Below, piece by piece: positions 1 through 7,443 of a stretch of DNA of 64,000 nt. The translations under genes and the position numbers were made by a program. Source of the stretch: Gammaproteobacteria bacterium (GTDB lineage: Bacteria > Pseudomonadota > Gammaproteobacteria > UBA4575); assembly GCA_011523795.1 (NCBI GenBank), contig WTFY01000003.1, forward strand, positions 248,001 through 312,000. The letters run 5' to 3'. How positions within the stretch are numbered: the stretch's first letter is position 1; every line of letters begins with the position of its first letter. A model generated the notes under the pieces. That model did not search any database. It was not told where the DNA came from and was given only the letters and a program-made list of their open reading frames with translations.

Positions 1-122
1 TTGATCACGTCACTGATCGCACCCATTGAACAAAAGTGAGTTTTGTTTCCAATAAAGCCAAATACAGCGGCTATGATAAAACCAAGTATTGCTACCAGAT
101 GAAGGTTAGAAAATTCTTCCAT
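1..122 (-). CDS. YeeE/YedE-family transporter, N-terminal part (runs off the window)
   Basis: About 40 codons are visible, starting with ATG at 122 behind a GAGGTGAC ribosome site. The peptide has one hydrophobic helix (residues about 8-24) followed by the segment NKTHFCSMGAISD. That GNKTxFCxMGAxSD pattern is the hallmark of the YeeE/YedE (DUF395) membrane proteins that import thiosulfate or other sulfur compounds; the Cys in it is a conserved pore residue in that family. The rest lies outside the window. It is co-directional with the methionine-rich genes to its right and near fccAB, which fits a role in sulfur metabolism. The family call is firm from the motif; the substrate is inferred. 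Confidence 0.75.
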   Translation of the reverse strand, partial: MEEFSNLHLVAILGFIIAAVFGFIGNKTHFCSMGAISDVI

Positions 123-437
123 GTCACCTCGTTCCTACGGGATCAGGGGGCTAAATTATACAATGTAGATAACTTAAATTCACCAGAATGCCAATCCATA
201 TAGCGAGCAATTATATCCCTGAATATTTTTGAATTTTCAGAATTGAAAGTACTTGAGAAATATATCCTAAGGCCCAAATATCTCTTAAGTAATTTGAAAG
301 CAGAAGAGCATTTCGAGTGTCTGCCTGTGTAGATTAAGGTTCTTCAAAAAGATTTTACAACAGTGTTCGTGACACCGCATGCCCATCCCAAATGCAAGTT
401 CGCATATCTGTTGGGATGAGCACACCAGGTAATGTTA
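123..437. other. Intergenic stretch with a hairpin and a likely -10 box
   Basis: No gene is seen here and the region is AT-rich. A perfect TATAAT on the minus strand (155-160) could be the -10 of the YeeE-like gene, although no good -35 is visible. An 8-bp inverted repeat (384-391 with 411-418), with a further ATGC/GCAT pair inside, lies just after the stop of the methionine-rich gene. It may end that transcript, but no T-run follows it, so a terminator role is uncertain. Confidence 0.4.
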
Positions 438-1172
438 TTACTCAGTCTTGGACCCAGAATTAGGAAGGAAGTTTTTCATCATGTCTGTCCATTGATCGTA
501 CCACTGCTTATGCTGTTCAGTATCCATTTGCGGGCTTCCGGGAGACTGTGGTGATTGTCCTCCATAGCCAGGCATTGGGGGCATCATACCCATAGGGTTC
601 ATCATCGGATTTCCCATCATGGGGTTCATCATGTTCATGTACATCGCAGGATTCATCATGTTCATATACATCCCGGGATTCATCATGTTCATGTACATCG
701 CAGGATTCATCATGGATCCCATCATGGGGCCCATCATTGGCCCCATCATTCCCATCATCGGATACATCATGTTCATGTACATTGCAGGATTCATCATCCC
801 GCCAAAGGAACCCATATAGGTATTTGGATTCATCATAGAAGTCATCGCGTGAGGATTCATCATTGCCTTGTAGGGTTGCCACATCATATCCAGCATAGGC
901 CCGAAGCTGGCATGGTACTCAGCTATTTCCTGGGGTTCATGACATAGCGCGCAAGCATCTAGAGACGATGAATTTTGAGGGTTCATCATGATCGCCATCA
1001 TCTGCATCCATACGTTGGGGTCCATGGAGTGTTGCATTGCCTTCGACATGCCTAATGGAGCAGAATCTGCTTGCGGGGTTGGTGTTTCCTCAGCATGTAA
1101 GCCGGTGACGCAAGCAGTAAGTAGGCAACTAGCAATCAATACCCGTCGAAGCAGTCTATTATTAAATAACAT
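438..1172 (-). CDS. Methionine-rich repeat protein with one haem c motif
   Basis: This is a 244-residue exported protein of unknown function. The N-terminus has a basic stretch and a hydrophobic segment. It could be cut after LHA (about residue 27), or be a lipoprotein at LTAC (Cys21). A CALCH haem-binding motif sits at 74-78. From about residue 100 to 205 the chain is built from MNPxMYMNM units of nine residues mixed with MMGPMMG runs, so roughly a third of that part is Met. A short Gly/Pro/Ser linker and a charged tail close it. The start is backed by AAGGGA upstream. It lies 39 bp after the DUF302 gene, with which it shares the YPMMGMMG block, so the two are probably one operon. Met-rich, Asn/Pro/Tyr-containing repeats occur in some proteins annotated as sulfur globule proteins and in copper-binding proteins. 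Either would fit a sulfur oxidiser, and neither is proven. Confidence 0.75.
   Translation of the reverse strand: MLFNNRLLRRVLIASCLLTACVTGLHAEETPTPQADSAPLGMSKAMQHSMDPNVWMQMMAIMMNPQNSSSLDACALCHEPQEIAEYHASFGPMLDMMWQPYKAMMNPHAMTSMMNPNTYMGSFGGMMNPAMYMNMMYPMMGMMGPMMGPMMGSMMNPAMYMNMMNPGMYMNMMNPAMYMNMMNPMMGNPMMNPMGMMPPMPGYGGQSPQSPGSPQMDTEQHKQWYDQWTDMMKNFLPNSGSKTE
625..797 (-). repeat. 27-bp coding tandem repeats in the Met-rich gene
   Basis: Three near-identical 27-bp units lie at 625-651, 652-678 and 679-705. A partial fourth follows, and a related copy lies at about 760-797. Each unit encodes nine residues of the MNPxMYMNM type. The high DNA identity suggests recent slippage or expansion. These are coding repeats, not a CRISPR array. 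Confidence 0.85.
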
Positions 1173-1211
1173 TTAAATTCCCTTCTGGTTAATAGGTTTA
1201 CAAACGTATTC

Positions 1212-2309
1212 TCAAAACTCGCCTGTTGCAGCGCCTTCCATAATGTAAGTCATTGCCTCGCGAATTCTGATTGCATCCTGACGCAAATCTTTAGCCAAAT
1301 GCGAGTTCGGATTTTGAGCAAAATCAAGCCATTCAATACTCCAGTCCATGGTCATGACCCACAGCTTGCCCTCACCATCCTCAATCAATGAAATCTGGCA
1401 CGGCAGGAATATAACAAATTCTGGAATTTCGTCTAAGATTTTTCGAGCAACTGCCGCATCACAGAAACGAAACATCTCGACCTTGGCTGAAGGTTTTTCC
1501 GTGACTGCTTCAATTTCTTTCCACAGTGGGCTCGAACCAACAAACTTGAAGTTCAGCTCATTCGCACGGAGCTTCATGGCCTCCACAGCATCATCCCAGG
1601 AGACGTCTTCCTGAACAGGCATCTTGTCAGTCATGATACTGATCATGTCACGCATGGAAAGCGGACTGAAGGCCATCGCAGTTTGAAAGGCATTCTTCTT
1701 GGCTTCACGGGACACTCCGGGAGATACCTTGTTTTTCGGCCAGTTTTGATAATTCTGGGTCGGGAAAAACGGGATTCTTACAGCCGGCAAATGCTCTGGA
1801 ACTTTGCCTCCCCTGTAAGCAGAACCCGCATGGCCGAACATGCCAAACAAAAGATGTGGATTCATCGAGCGCATCATCATGTCCATGGCCCATGGTTGCG
1901 TCATCATGTCTACAGGAAAGTTATACATGGTCCCCATCATTCCCATCATCGGATACATCATGCCCATGTAGGCTGCAGGGTTTAGCATAGTGAAGGGGTT
2001 AAAAAAGTTCGCAAATGAACCATGTGCCCCCGTCCATGGGTTATGCGCCGATTGAGAAGGTGCCTGCTTTGCTATGTCTTCATTGATACTGGCCTGTGAG
2101 TCTTCGGTGGACTCTGGGTTAGTATCTGTATTTGCTTTCCCGCTTGGTTCTTGACTGTCATTCATCTTTGCAACAGTCTCGGTCTGGACAGAATTCTCTG
2201 CGTCGTTTTGACTGGAAAGTTCTGAACTTATTGAGGCCGTGGGCAAGACTAGTATCCCAGCCATCAAGACAACGAGCGTCCGAGTCACTTCAGCATACTT
2301 CATAAGCAT
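1212..2309 (-). CDS. Secreted Met-rich protein fused to a DUF302 domain
   Basis: This protein has 365 residues. An N-terminal hydrophobic segment (about 10-28) reads as a signal peptide. An acidic, Ser/Gln/Asn-rich low-complexity stretch follows to about residue 95. A Met-rich block of about 75 residues comes next (NPAAYMGMMYPMMGMMG and on), which resembles the neighbouring haem-motif protein. The C-terminal 130 residues look like DUF302, with the typical FVIFLPCQISLIEDGEGK strand pattern and a conserved Cys. ATG at 2309 follows an AGGGA site. DUF302 proteins are frequent in sulfur oxidisers but have no settled biochemical role. A Met-rich and DUF302 fusion beside a Met-rich haem protein suggests they form one envelope complex; this is inference. 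Confidence 0.75.
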   Translation of the reverse strand: MLMKYAEVTRTLVVLMAGILVLPTASISSELSSQNDAENSVQTETVAKMNDSQEPSGKANTDTNPESTEDSQASINEDIAKQAPSQSAHNPWTGAHGSFANFFNPFTMLNPAAYMGMMYPMMGMMGTMYNFPVDMMTQPWAMDMMMRSMNPHLLFGMFGHAGSAYRGGKVPEHLPAVRIPFFPTQNYQNWPKNKVSPGVSREAKKNAFQTAMAFSPLSMRDMISIMTDKMPVQEDVSWDDAVEAMKLRANELNFKFVGSSPLWKEIEAVTEKPSAKVEMFRFCDAAVARKILDEIPEFVIFLPCQISLIEDGEGKLWVMTMDWSIEWLDFAQNPNSHLAKDLRQDAIRIREAMTYIMEGAATGEF

Positions 2310-2416
2310 TAAGTCCCTGTAACACCAGATTTTTGATATAGTCTGGCAGTATACTGCTATAAGGTTTGCTCTGTCATTAGCTCATTTTGCAATCAGACAA
2401 CTCACAGAGGTATCTT
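2310..2416. promoter_or_regulatory. Divergent promoter region, Met-rich operon versus cytochromes
   Basis: This 107-bp region separates the minus-strand Met-rich/DUF302 operon from the plus-strand tetraheme cytochrome and fcc genes. It is AT-rich (ACCAGATTTTTGATATAGTC) and must hold promoters for both directions. I could not assign -10 and -35 boxes with confidence. Confidence 0.4.
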
Positions 2417-2947
2417 TTGAAACTTTTACTTGCCGCCGCCCTGCTGCTCATCGGTGCAGTCTCCATGGCCGTATCCTCTGTCACGTTAGAGGCTACCAAC
2501 AGCACGGACTTCTGCACATCGTGCCATTCCATGCAGTGGGTACAGGAAGAATGGATGGAAAGCATCCACTATACAAATATCTCGGGTGTACGTGCCGGCT
2601 GTTCTGACTGCCATGTTCCGCACAGCCTGGGGCCAAAGCTGTATGCCAAGATTCGCGCCGCAAAGGATGTATGGCACGAGATCCTGGGCACCATAGATGA
2701 TGAAGAAAAATTTGAAAAGCACCGGTGGCAGATGGCAAATGCCGTATGGACACGAATGAAAGCAAATGACTCACGCGAGTGTCAGTCATGCCACACCATT
2801 GCTGCCATGGATCTCAAGGAACAGGACCGCTCAGCGCGCAAAAAGCATAAAAATGCAGAGACGCGAGGAAAAACCTGCATTGATTGCCATACTGGCGTGG
2901 CACATACACTGCCCAGAAAACCTGCAGAGGAAATTGCACTGAACTAG
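2417..2947 (+). CDS. NapC/NirT-type tetraheme cytochrome c
   Basis: This is a membrane-anchored tetraheme cytochrome of 176 residues. Four CxxCH motifs lie at 33-37, 62-66, 122-126 and 154-158, after a single N-terminal hydrophobic anchor (residues 3-23). The length, anchor and spacing match the NapC/NirT family, which passes electrons between the quinone pool and periplasmic redox proteins. I place the start at TTG 2417 because AGAGG stands six bases before it. The open frame reaches back to another TTG at 2387, but that one lacks a ribosome site. The gene lies 137 bp before fccA and divergent from the Met-rich operon, so it may link sulfide oxidation to quinone. The exact partner is inferred. 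Confidence 0.85.
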   Translation: MKLLLAAALLLIGAVSMAVSSVTLEATNSTDFCTSCHSMQWVQEEWMESIHYTNISGVRAGCSDCHVPHSLGPKLYAKIRAAKDVWHEILGTIDDEEKFEKHRWQMANAVWTRMKANDSRECQSCHTIAAMDLKEQDRSARKKHKNAETRGKTCIDCHTGVAHTLPRKPAEEIALN

Positions 2948-3084
2948 GCAAGGCGCGGGTCTAAAAGCGGGCATTCAACTGTGCTAGTATTCGTGTGCGG
3001 GGATAAAAATCACTGCGGTTGTGCTTAGATTCTAGCCGTTTGCAGAATAACGAAGCCATGAATATCCAGTACAGGAGGATAAGA

Positions 3085-3750
3085 ATGCTGTTAACAATTG
3101 TCCGCCATACATTTTTGTTATGTGTGCTCAGTCTGCTGACTTTCCATACCGTATCAGCATCCGACCTTGCAAGCCCGGCTATGCTATCTGACACATGTCT
3201 TGGCTGCCATGGTCCAGCAGGTATCAGCGAGGGGCCAGCGACCCCGACCATTTCGGGAATGTCAGAAATTTACATAATTGGCGCAATGTTGGCCTACAAG
3301 TACGATAACGACGAGGATAAGGTTGAGGAAGTGATTGAATCGGACCCTGACTTCGAGGACGTCGAATTCTTTGCCCGAACGTCCACTGTCATGGACCGAA
3401 TTGCCAAAGGTTATTCCGAGGCAGAAATCAAGGCTATCGCAAAGTACTTTGCAGCATTGCCTTTCAAGGCCAGTGTGCAGGAGGTCAACCCTGAACTGGC
3501 CAAGGCCGGTGCAGATATTCACGAACATCACTGCGAAAAATGTCACGAGGATGGCGGAAGGTCTGCGGATGATGACGCAGGGGTGCTGGCGGGACAGTGG
3601 ATTCCTTACCTTGAATATACAATGGCTGATTTTCAAAGCGGTGATCGGGCCATGCCTAAGAAAATGAGGAAACAGATGGAAGAAGCCCATGACGTGCATG
3701 GAGAGGAATCAATTGCCAAACTCATCCAGTTTTATGCAGATCAGCAATAA
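3085..3750 (+). CDS. fccA: Flavocytochrome c sulfide dehydrogenase, dihaem cytochrome subunit
   Basis: This 221-residue protein has a signal peptide ending near VSA (residues 23-25) and two haem sites, CLGCH at 38-42 and CEKCH near residue 154. That gives the two-domain dihaem layout of FccA/SoxE. It accepts electrons from the flavin subunit encoded 31 bp downstream and passes them to periplasmic acceptors. The start at ATG 3085 is set by a perfect AGGAGG six bases upstream. The longer frame from 3019 would put an unlikely tail before the signal peptide. The region between the haem domains is acidic ([20 protein letters not shown]), which is longer and more negative than I would expect. Confidence 0.88.
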   Translation: MLLTIVRHTFLLCVLSLLTFHTVSASDLASPAMLSDTCLGCHGPAGISEGPATPTISGMSEIYIIGAMLAYKYDNDEDKVEEVIESDPDFEDVEFFARTSTVMDRIAKGYSEAEIKAIAKYFAALPFKASVQEVNPELAKAGADIHEHHCEKCHEDGGRSADDDAGVLAGQWIPYLEYTMADFQSGDRAMPKKMRKQMEEAHDVHGEESIAKLIQFYADQQ

Positions 3751-3781
3751 AGTGCCGGTCAGGATTGCAGGAGGAACTAAC

Positions 3782-5065
3782 ATGCCAAACCTAAACAGAA
3801 GGAAATTTTTGCAGAGTACAGGTAGCGCATTTGCGCTGGGCTCCACCGTACTCGGTTTTCCGCATATAGCGGGAGCTGCAAAAAAACGTGTTGTCGTGAT
3901 TGGAGGCGGTGTAGGTGGATCGATCGCTGCCAAATATATTGCCAAAGGGGATTCTTCCATAGAGGTAACCATTGTTGAAGCAAAACCCAGTCACCATACA
4001 TGCTTCATGAGTAATGAGGTAATTGGGGGTGATCGAGATATTTCAACCATCGAGTTCGGCTACGACAAGTTTGCTAGCCACGGAATAAAAGTAGTTCAGG
4101 ACAAGGCTACTGCGGTTGACCCCGTTGCTCACAAGGTTACCACTGCAGGTGGTGTAACGCTTGAGTATGACCGTCTGGTAATGTCACCAGGCATCGCACT
4201 CAAGTGGGAAACGATTGAAGGCTACGATGAGGCTGCTGCAGAAATCATGCCTCATGCCTGGCTAGCAGGACAGCAGACTGCACTGCTGAGAAAACAGCTG
4301 GAATCGATGGATGACGGTGGACTGGTGGTACTTGCTCCTCCAGGCAACCCGTTCCGTTGCCCGCCGGGCCCTTATGAGCGCGCGGCACAAATTGCCCACT
4401 ATTTTAAGCATCACAAACCGAAATCCAAGATTTTGATACTTGATGCCAAAGACAAGTTCTCCAAACAGGGATTGTTCATGCAGGGGTACAAGAAAGTCTA
4501 CGGGGACATGATCGAGTGGGTTGCAGGGGCGGACACAGGTGGAGGTGTCACCTCGGTAGATCCCAAGGCGATGAAAGTCAGCACTGATTTTGATGAACAC
4601 AAAGTTGCTGTAGCCAATATCATCCCGCCGCAAAAAGCGGCACAAATTGCCCATGATGCAGATCTGACGGATGATTCTGGCTGGTGCCCTGTAGATTTGG
4701 GGACATTCGAGTCCAAGCGGCACAAGGACATACACGTCATCGGCGATGCCGGGATCATCACGGGCATGCCCAAGTCCGGTTTTGCTGCGGGCACCGAGGC
4801 GAAAGTGGTTGCTTCAGCAGTCGTCAGCATGCTTCAGGAAAAGGAGTCCGGCGTTAATTCCTATGCCAATGCATGCTACAGCATCATCGCACCAGACTAC
4901 GGAATTTCTGTGGTCGCTGTGTACAAGCTTGCTGCAGACCGTTCGAAAATCGAAAAGATGAGTGGCGGGCTTACTCCTGCTGATGCAACTCCGGAAGCGC
5001 TTAAACGTGAAGTGCAATATGCCTACAGCTGGTTCAAAAATATGACGGCTGAAATGTTTGGTTAG
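3782..5065 (+). CDS. fccB: Flavocytochrome c sulfide dehydrogenase, flavoprotein subunit
   Basis: This 427-residue periplasmic flavoprotein oxidises sulfide to sulfur or polysulfide and reduces FccA. A Tat-type signal (NRRKFLQ) opens the protein, followed by the FAD-binding [11 protein letters not shown] loop. Cys in [12 protein letters not shown] corresponds to the Cys that binds FAD covalently in the Allochromatium enzyme. Cys in FRCPPGPYE and GWCPVDLG match the redox-active pair of the FCSD/SQR family. The NADH-oxidase-like domains and the C-terminal FCSD flavin-binding extension (ending NMTAEMFG) complete the usual length. The start follows a GGAGG site. fccA-fccB order is standard, and a strong terminator follows. 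Confidence 0.95.
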   Translation: MPNLNRRKFLQSTGSAFALGSTVLGFPHIAGAAKKRVVVIGGGVGGSIAAKYIAKGDSSIEVTIVEAKPSHHTCFMSNEVIGGDRDISTIEFGYDKFASHGIKVVQDKATAVDPVAHKVTTAGGVTLEYDRLVMSPGIALKWETIEGYDEAAAEIMPHAWLAGQQTALLRKQLESMDDGGLVVLAPPGNPFRCPPGPYERAAQIAHYFKHHKPKSKILILDAKDKFSKQGLFMQGYKKVYGDMIEWVAGADTGGGVTSVDPKAMKVSTDFDEHKVAVANIIPPQKAAQIAHDADLTDDSGWCPVDLGTFESKRHKDIHVIGDAGIITGMPKSGFAAGTEAKVVASAVVSMLQEKESGVNSYANACYSIIAPDYGISVVAVYKLAADRSKIEKMSGGLTPADATPEALKREVQYAYSWFKNMTAEMFG

Positions 5066-5090
5066 CCCGTCCGCAGCACATGCTGAAACT

Positions 5091-5118
5091 AAAAAGGGGG
5101 CAGAAGCCCCCTTTTTTC
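5091..5118 (+). terminator. Rho-independent terminator after fccB
   Basis: GGGGGC, a short AGAA loop, GCCCCC and a run of six T form a textbook terminator 26 bp after the fccB stop. A-residues on the other flank mean it may also serve the convergent DUF3365 gene. Confidence 0.9.
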
Positions 5119-5142
5119 TTGCACGATATCTGTCCGGCTACT

Positions 5143-5661
5143 TTATTCGATGAGTGGCACCTTGTAGACAAGGGTCCCGATCGCCCCATCGTTGCCCTTG
5201 AAGTTTGCATGGCACATCACACACCTCTCAAGAACGACCGGGACAGCCGTGGCCTTACGCAGATAGCGCTTGCCTTCAATGGTGACTACCTCTTCATGCG
5301 TAGACTCGCCACCTAGTAGCTTCTCTTTAGCCTGCTCTTCGAATTCATCTTTTGGTCGATTCATCTCAGGATGGATGAGAACATCCGTCAGGCCTACAAG
5401 ACGCACCTCGTGATAGCCGTTGTTACTCATGGTGTCAAACAAAGCTTTCGCAGCACTTGCCCCCGAAAACTTCGACGGATCAGTGACGTATTTGTCCGTG
5501 ATCAGCACTATCGCTGTCTTGTACAGGGTGTCAAGCATCTCTACGTGCTGGCGCGTTCTTGTGACTTCAGGATCTTCATCTGCCATGGAAGCTTCACTGA
5601 ACAAAGCCAGCGGTATGCAGACAGGAATAAGCCAGGCAAGAAGGTGTTTTCGCTTTCTCAT
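5143..5661 (-). CDS. Periplasmic DUF3365 (Tll0287-like) c-type haem protein
   Basis: This 172-residue protein has a signal peptide (residues 1-24, ending SMA) and then a DUF3365/Tll0287-like domain with a single CVMCH motif near the C-terminus. Domains of this family bind haem c in a PAS-like fold and often act as sensory input for gas or redox signals, alone or in kinases. Here the domain stands alone and no kinase is attached. The start at 5661 has a GGGGG site upstream. It is divergent from an NsrR-like Rrf2 regulator 144 bp away with a palindrome between them, so the regulator probably controls it. Whether it senses NO or moves electrons cannot be told. Confidence 0.8.
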   Translation of the reverse strand: MRKRKHLLAWLIPVCIPLALFSEASMADEDPEVTRTRQHVEMLDTLYKTAIVLITDKYVTDPSKFSGASAAKALFDTMSNNGYHEVRLVGLTDVLIHPEMNRPKDEFEEQAKEKLLGGESTHEEVVTIEGKRYLRKATAVPVVLERCVMCHANFKGNDGAIGTLVYKVPLIE

Positions 5662-5714
5662 CGAACCCCCTTTAGTGTACTTAGATAATATGTATAGAAA
5701 GTATAGGTTATAAC

Positions 5715-5731
5715 ATCTATTTTTTATAGAT
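5715..5731. promoter_or_regulatory. Palindrome, likely operator of the Rrf2-type regulator
   Basis: ATCTAT and ATAGAT flank five T in the AT-rich gap between the DUF3365 gene and the regulator gene, and pairing continues two bases further out after one mismatch. NsrR operators are AT-rich inverted repeats of similar size, so this is the best operator candidate here. Binding is inferred. Confidence 0.5.
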
Positions 5732-5805
5732 ATTTGAAACTTAAGAACCCGGGAACAGCGAAACCGAGAAACGATCTCCACACACAGAGACAAGGGAATT
5801 GAATT

Positions 5806-6240
5806 ATGAGAGTAACAAAATTTACGGACTATGCGCTCCGGGTTTTGATCTATATGGCCTGCAGACAACGAGGGGAGCTTACGACTGTTTCACAATTGGC
5901 CGAGGCATACTCCATTTCTGCACACCATGTTCGATCGATCGTGCATAAACTGGGCAAGTCAGGATACATAAAAAGTGTCCAGGGCAAAGGCGGTGGAATC
6001 AGGCTGGCGTCAAGCCCCGATGAAATCATGCTGGGAGAGGTAATCAGAAAAACCGAGAAAGACCTGTTTATTGTCGAGTGTTTTGGACCGGATGGGCAGT
6101 GTCCAATTGTGCGGGCATGCAAACTCAAACATGTCCTCGGTGAAGCCTTGAATGCCTTCCTGGATACGCTGGACCAGTACAGCCTTGCAGATATTACCGA
6201 CAACAAGCACTCAATCATGCAGTTGATTGAGGCTGCTTGA
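5806..6240 (+). CDS. Rrf2-family regulator, NsrR-like
   Basis: This is a 144-residue DNA-binding protein. It opens with the winged helix-turn-helix of Rrf2 proteins (FTDYALRVLIYMA, then SAHHVRSIVHKLGKSGYI and GKGGGIRLA). Three Cys follow in CFGPDGQCPIVRAC, which is the NsrR arrangement for an NO-sensitive Fe-S cluster, and the C-terminus LDQYSLADI also resembles NsrR. I therefore favour NsrR over IscR, but the exact signal is inferred. AAGGGA precedes the ATG. It probably controls the divergent haem DUF3365 gene and itself. Confidence 0.85.
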   Translation: MRVTKFTDYALRVLIYMACRQRGELTTVSQLAEAYSISAHHVRSIVHKLGKSGYIKSVQGKGGGIRLASSPDEIMLGEVIRKTEKDLFIVECFGPDGQCPIVRACKLKHVLGEALNAFLDTLDQYSLADITDNKHSIMQLIEAA

Positions 6241-6346
6241 TGTCCAGGTCTCCGGTCACTGTACCTGGCTTAACGGTTCCCGGATTGGGATTTTGACTGA
6301 AACGGACAACTCGTCAGCTTCAATGCTGAAGGACGACTTGCCCCGT

Positions 6347-6973
6347 CTAGACAAACAGGCAGATATTCGCGTCCTTGGCAGCTGAAAGAAAGGAGGCTGC
6401 ACCGACCCACTCTGATACTTCATCGATAAACTCGGCCTTGTCATACCCGAACAAGTCCGCTGTCATCTCACAGCCGATAATTTTTACTTCAGCTTCGATG
6501 GATAAGGCACGCAACTCCTGGATACTTGCGACACCTTTCTCCTTGATAGTCCGCTCCATCATCAAGGTGGCAAATTTTTCAAATCCCGGGAGGTTACTGC
6601 TCAGTGCATTGGGTATATTCCATTCCACACTTTTGAACCAGTCAGGGCCAAACGGCATTTTCATTGGCATCGCAGGATTGCCCAGCGGCGAAACAGCAAG
6701 GTTCAAATCTTTCTTCAAAAGGTTCAGTCCGTAAAAAGTAAAGAAGCAGGATACATCCCAGCCCAGAGCTGCTGCAGTCGACGCAAGAATAAAGGGAGGG
6801 TACGCCATGTCCAATGTGCCCTTGGTGGCAATCAGTGACAACTGGGGGGTCCTGGCTTCTGCACGCTCGCGCAGCTTTTGCTCCAGCCTTTCGTCGAACC
6901 AATTGTTCAGCGCTTCCTGGTCAAGTTGTGACGGAACCTGGGATTCGGATTCGGGTGTACTTTCTTGCTGCAT
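6347..6973 (-). CDS. DsrE2-like protein (DsrE/DsrF/DrsH family)
   Basis: This 208-residue protein has a charged, Gln/Glu-rich N-terminal 40 residues and then a DsrE2-like fold. The segment LSLIATKGTLDMAYPPFILASTAA, the FFTFYGLNLL strand and a late GCEMTADLFG stretch with a conserved Cys match the DsrE2 group. These proteins occur beside rhodanese and TusA and handle sulfane sulfur on the way to oxidation, sometimes at the membrane. None of those partners is adjacent, so it stands alone. GGAGG precedes the ATG. A sulfur-carrier role fits the neighbouring sulfide-oxidation genes but is inferred. Confidence 0.8.
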   Translation of the reverse strand: MQQESTPESESQVPSQLDQEALNNWFDERLEQKLRERAEARTPQLSLIATKGTLDMAYPPFILASTAAALGWDVSCFFTFYGLNLLKKDLNLAVSPLGNPAMPMKMPFGPDWFKSVEWNIPNALSSNLPGFEKFATLMMERTIKEKGVASIQELRALSIEAEVKIIGCEMTADLFGYDKAEFIDEVSEWVGAASFLSAAKDANICLFV

Positions 6974-7104
6974 TTAAACCTCCAACGGCACTAGAAATTG
7001 TCCCCATAGAGATGATTCAGTATAAGGCAGTTTTTCGACATATTACAGGACACACCATGTTGAGCAGAATTACCGGCTACAGGTCCAGGTCTTTTCCGGA
7101 TACA

Positions 7105-7132
7105 AAGAAAGCTGACTCCAATGCTTGAGTCA
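7105..7132 (-). terminator. Possible terminator after tRNA-Glu
   Basis: Read on the minus strand, TGACTC and GAGTCA form a six-pair stem with an eight-base loop, followed by AGCTTTCTTTG. It lies 36 bp past the tRNA-Glu 3' end. The T-run is weak, so this is tentative. Confidence 0.4.
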
Positions 7133-7167
7133 CGCAACAAAGACTTTTGCTCGACGACATCGAATAG

Positions 7168-7243
7168 TGGCGTCCCCAGGGGGATTCGAACCCCCGTTGC
7201 CGCCGTGAAAGGGCGATGTCCTAGGCCTCTAGACGATGGGGAC
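7168..7243 (-). tRNA. tRNA-Glu (TTC)
   Basis: This is a 76-base tRNA with encoded CCA. The acceptor stem pairs GTCCCCA with TGGGGAC. The anticodon loop reads CCTTTCACG (TTC), and the T-loop is the standard GGTTCGAATCC. It is the second of two tRNAs after gltX, so the synthetase and its own substrate tRNA may share a transcript. Confidence 0.97.
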
Positions 7244-7349
7244 AGACGAATGTTCCTGCATTAACCAGCCATACCTGCATCAGAAGCGGCGCAAGGTACG
7301 CTAACCCAGCTTTTGCGTCAAGTACTACGGCATCAGGCAGCACTTGGTA

Positions 7350-7425
<76 letters not shown>

Positions 7426-7443
7426 ACTTCCCAAACCAGTAAT

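Noticed and set aside
625-797. Short regular repeats that might be a CRISPR array
   Set aside because: Units are tandem without spacers and lie in frame within a coding gene.
555-947. A 130-residue His-rich plus-strand frame
   Set aside because: It is the mirror of the ATG-rich (Met-rich) minus-strand gene: CAT codons on the other strand give His. No ribosome site.
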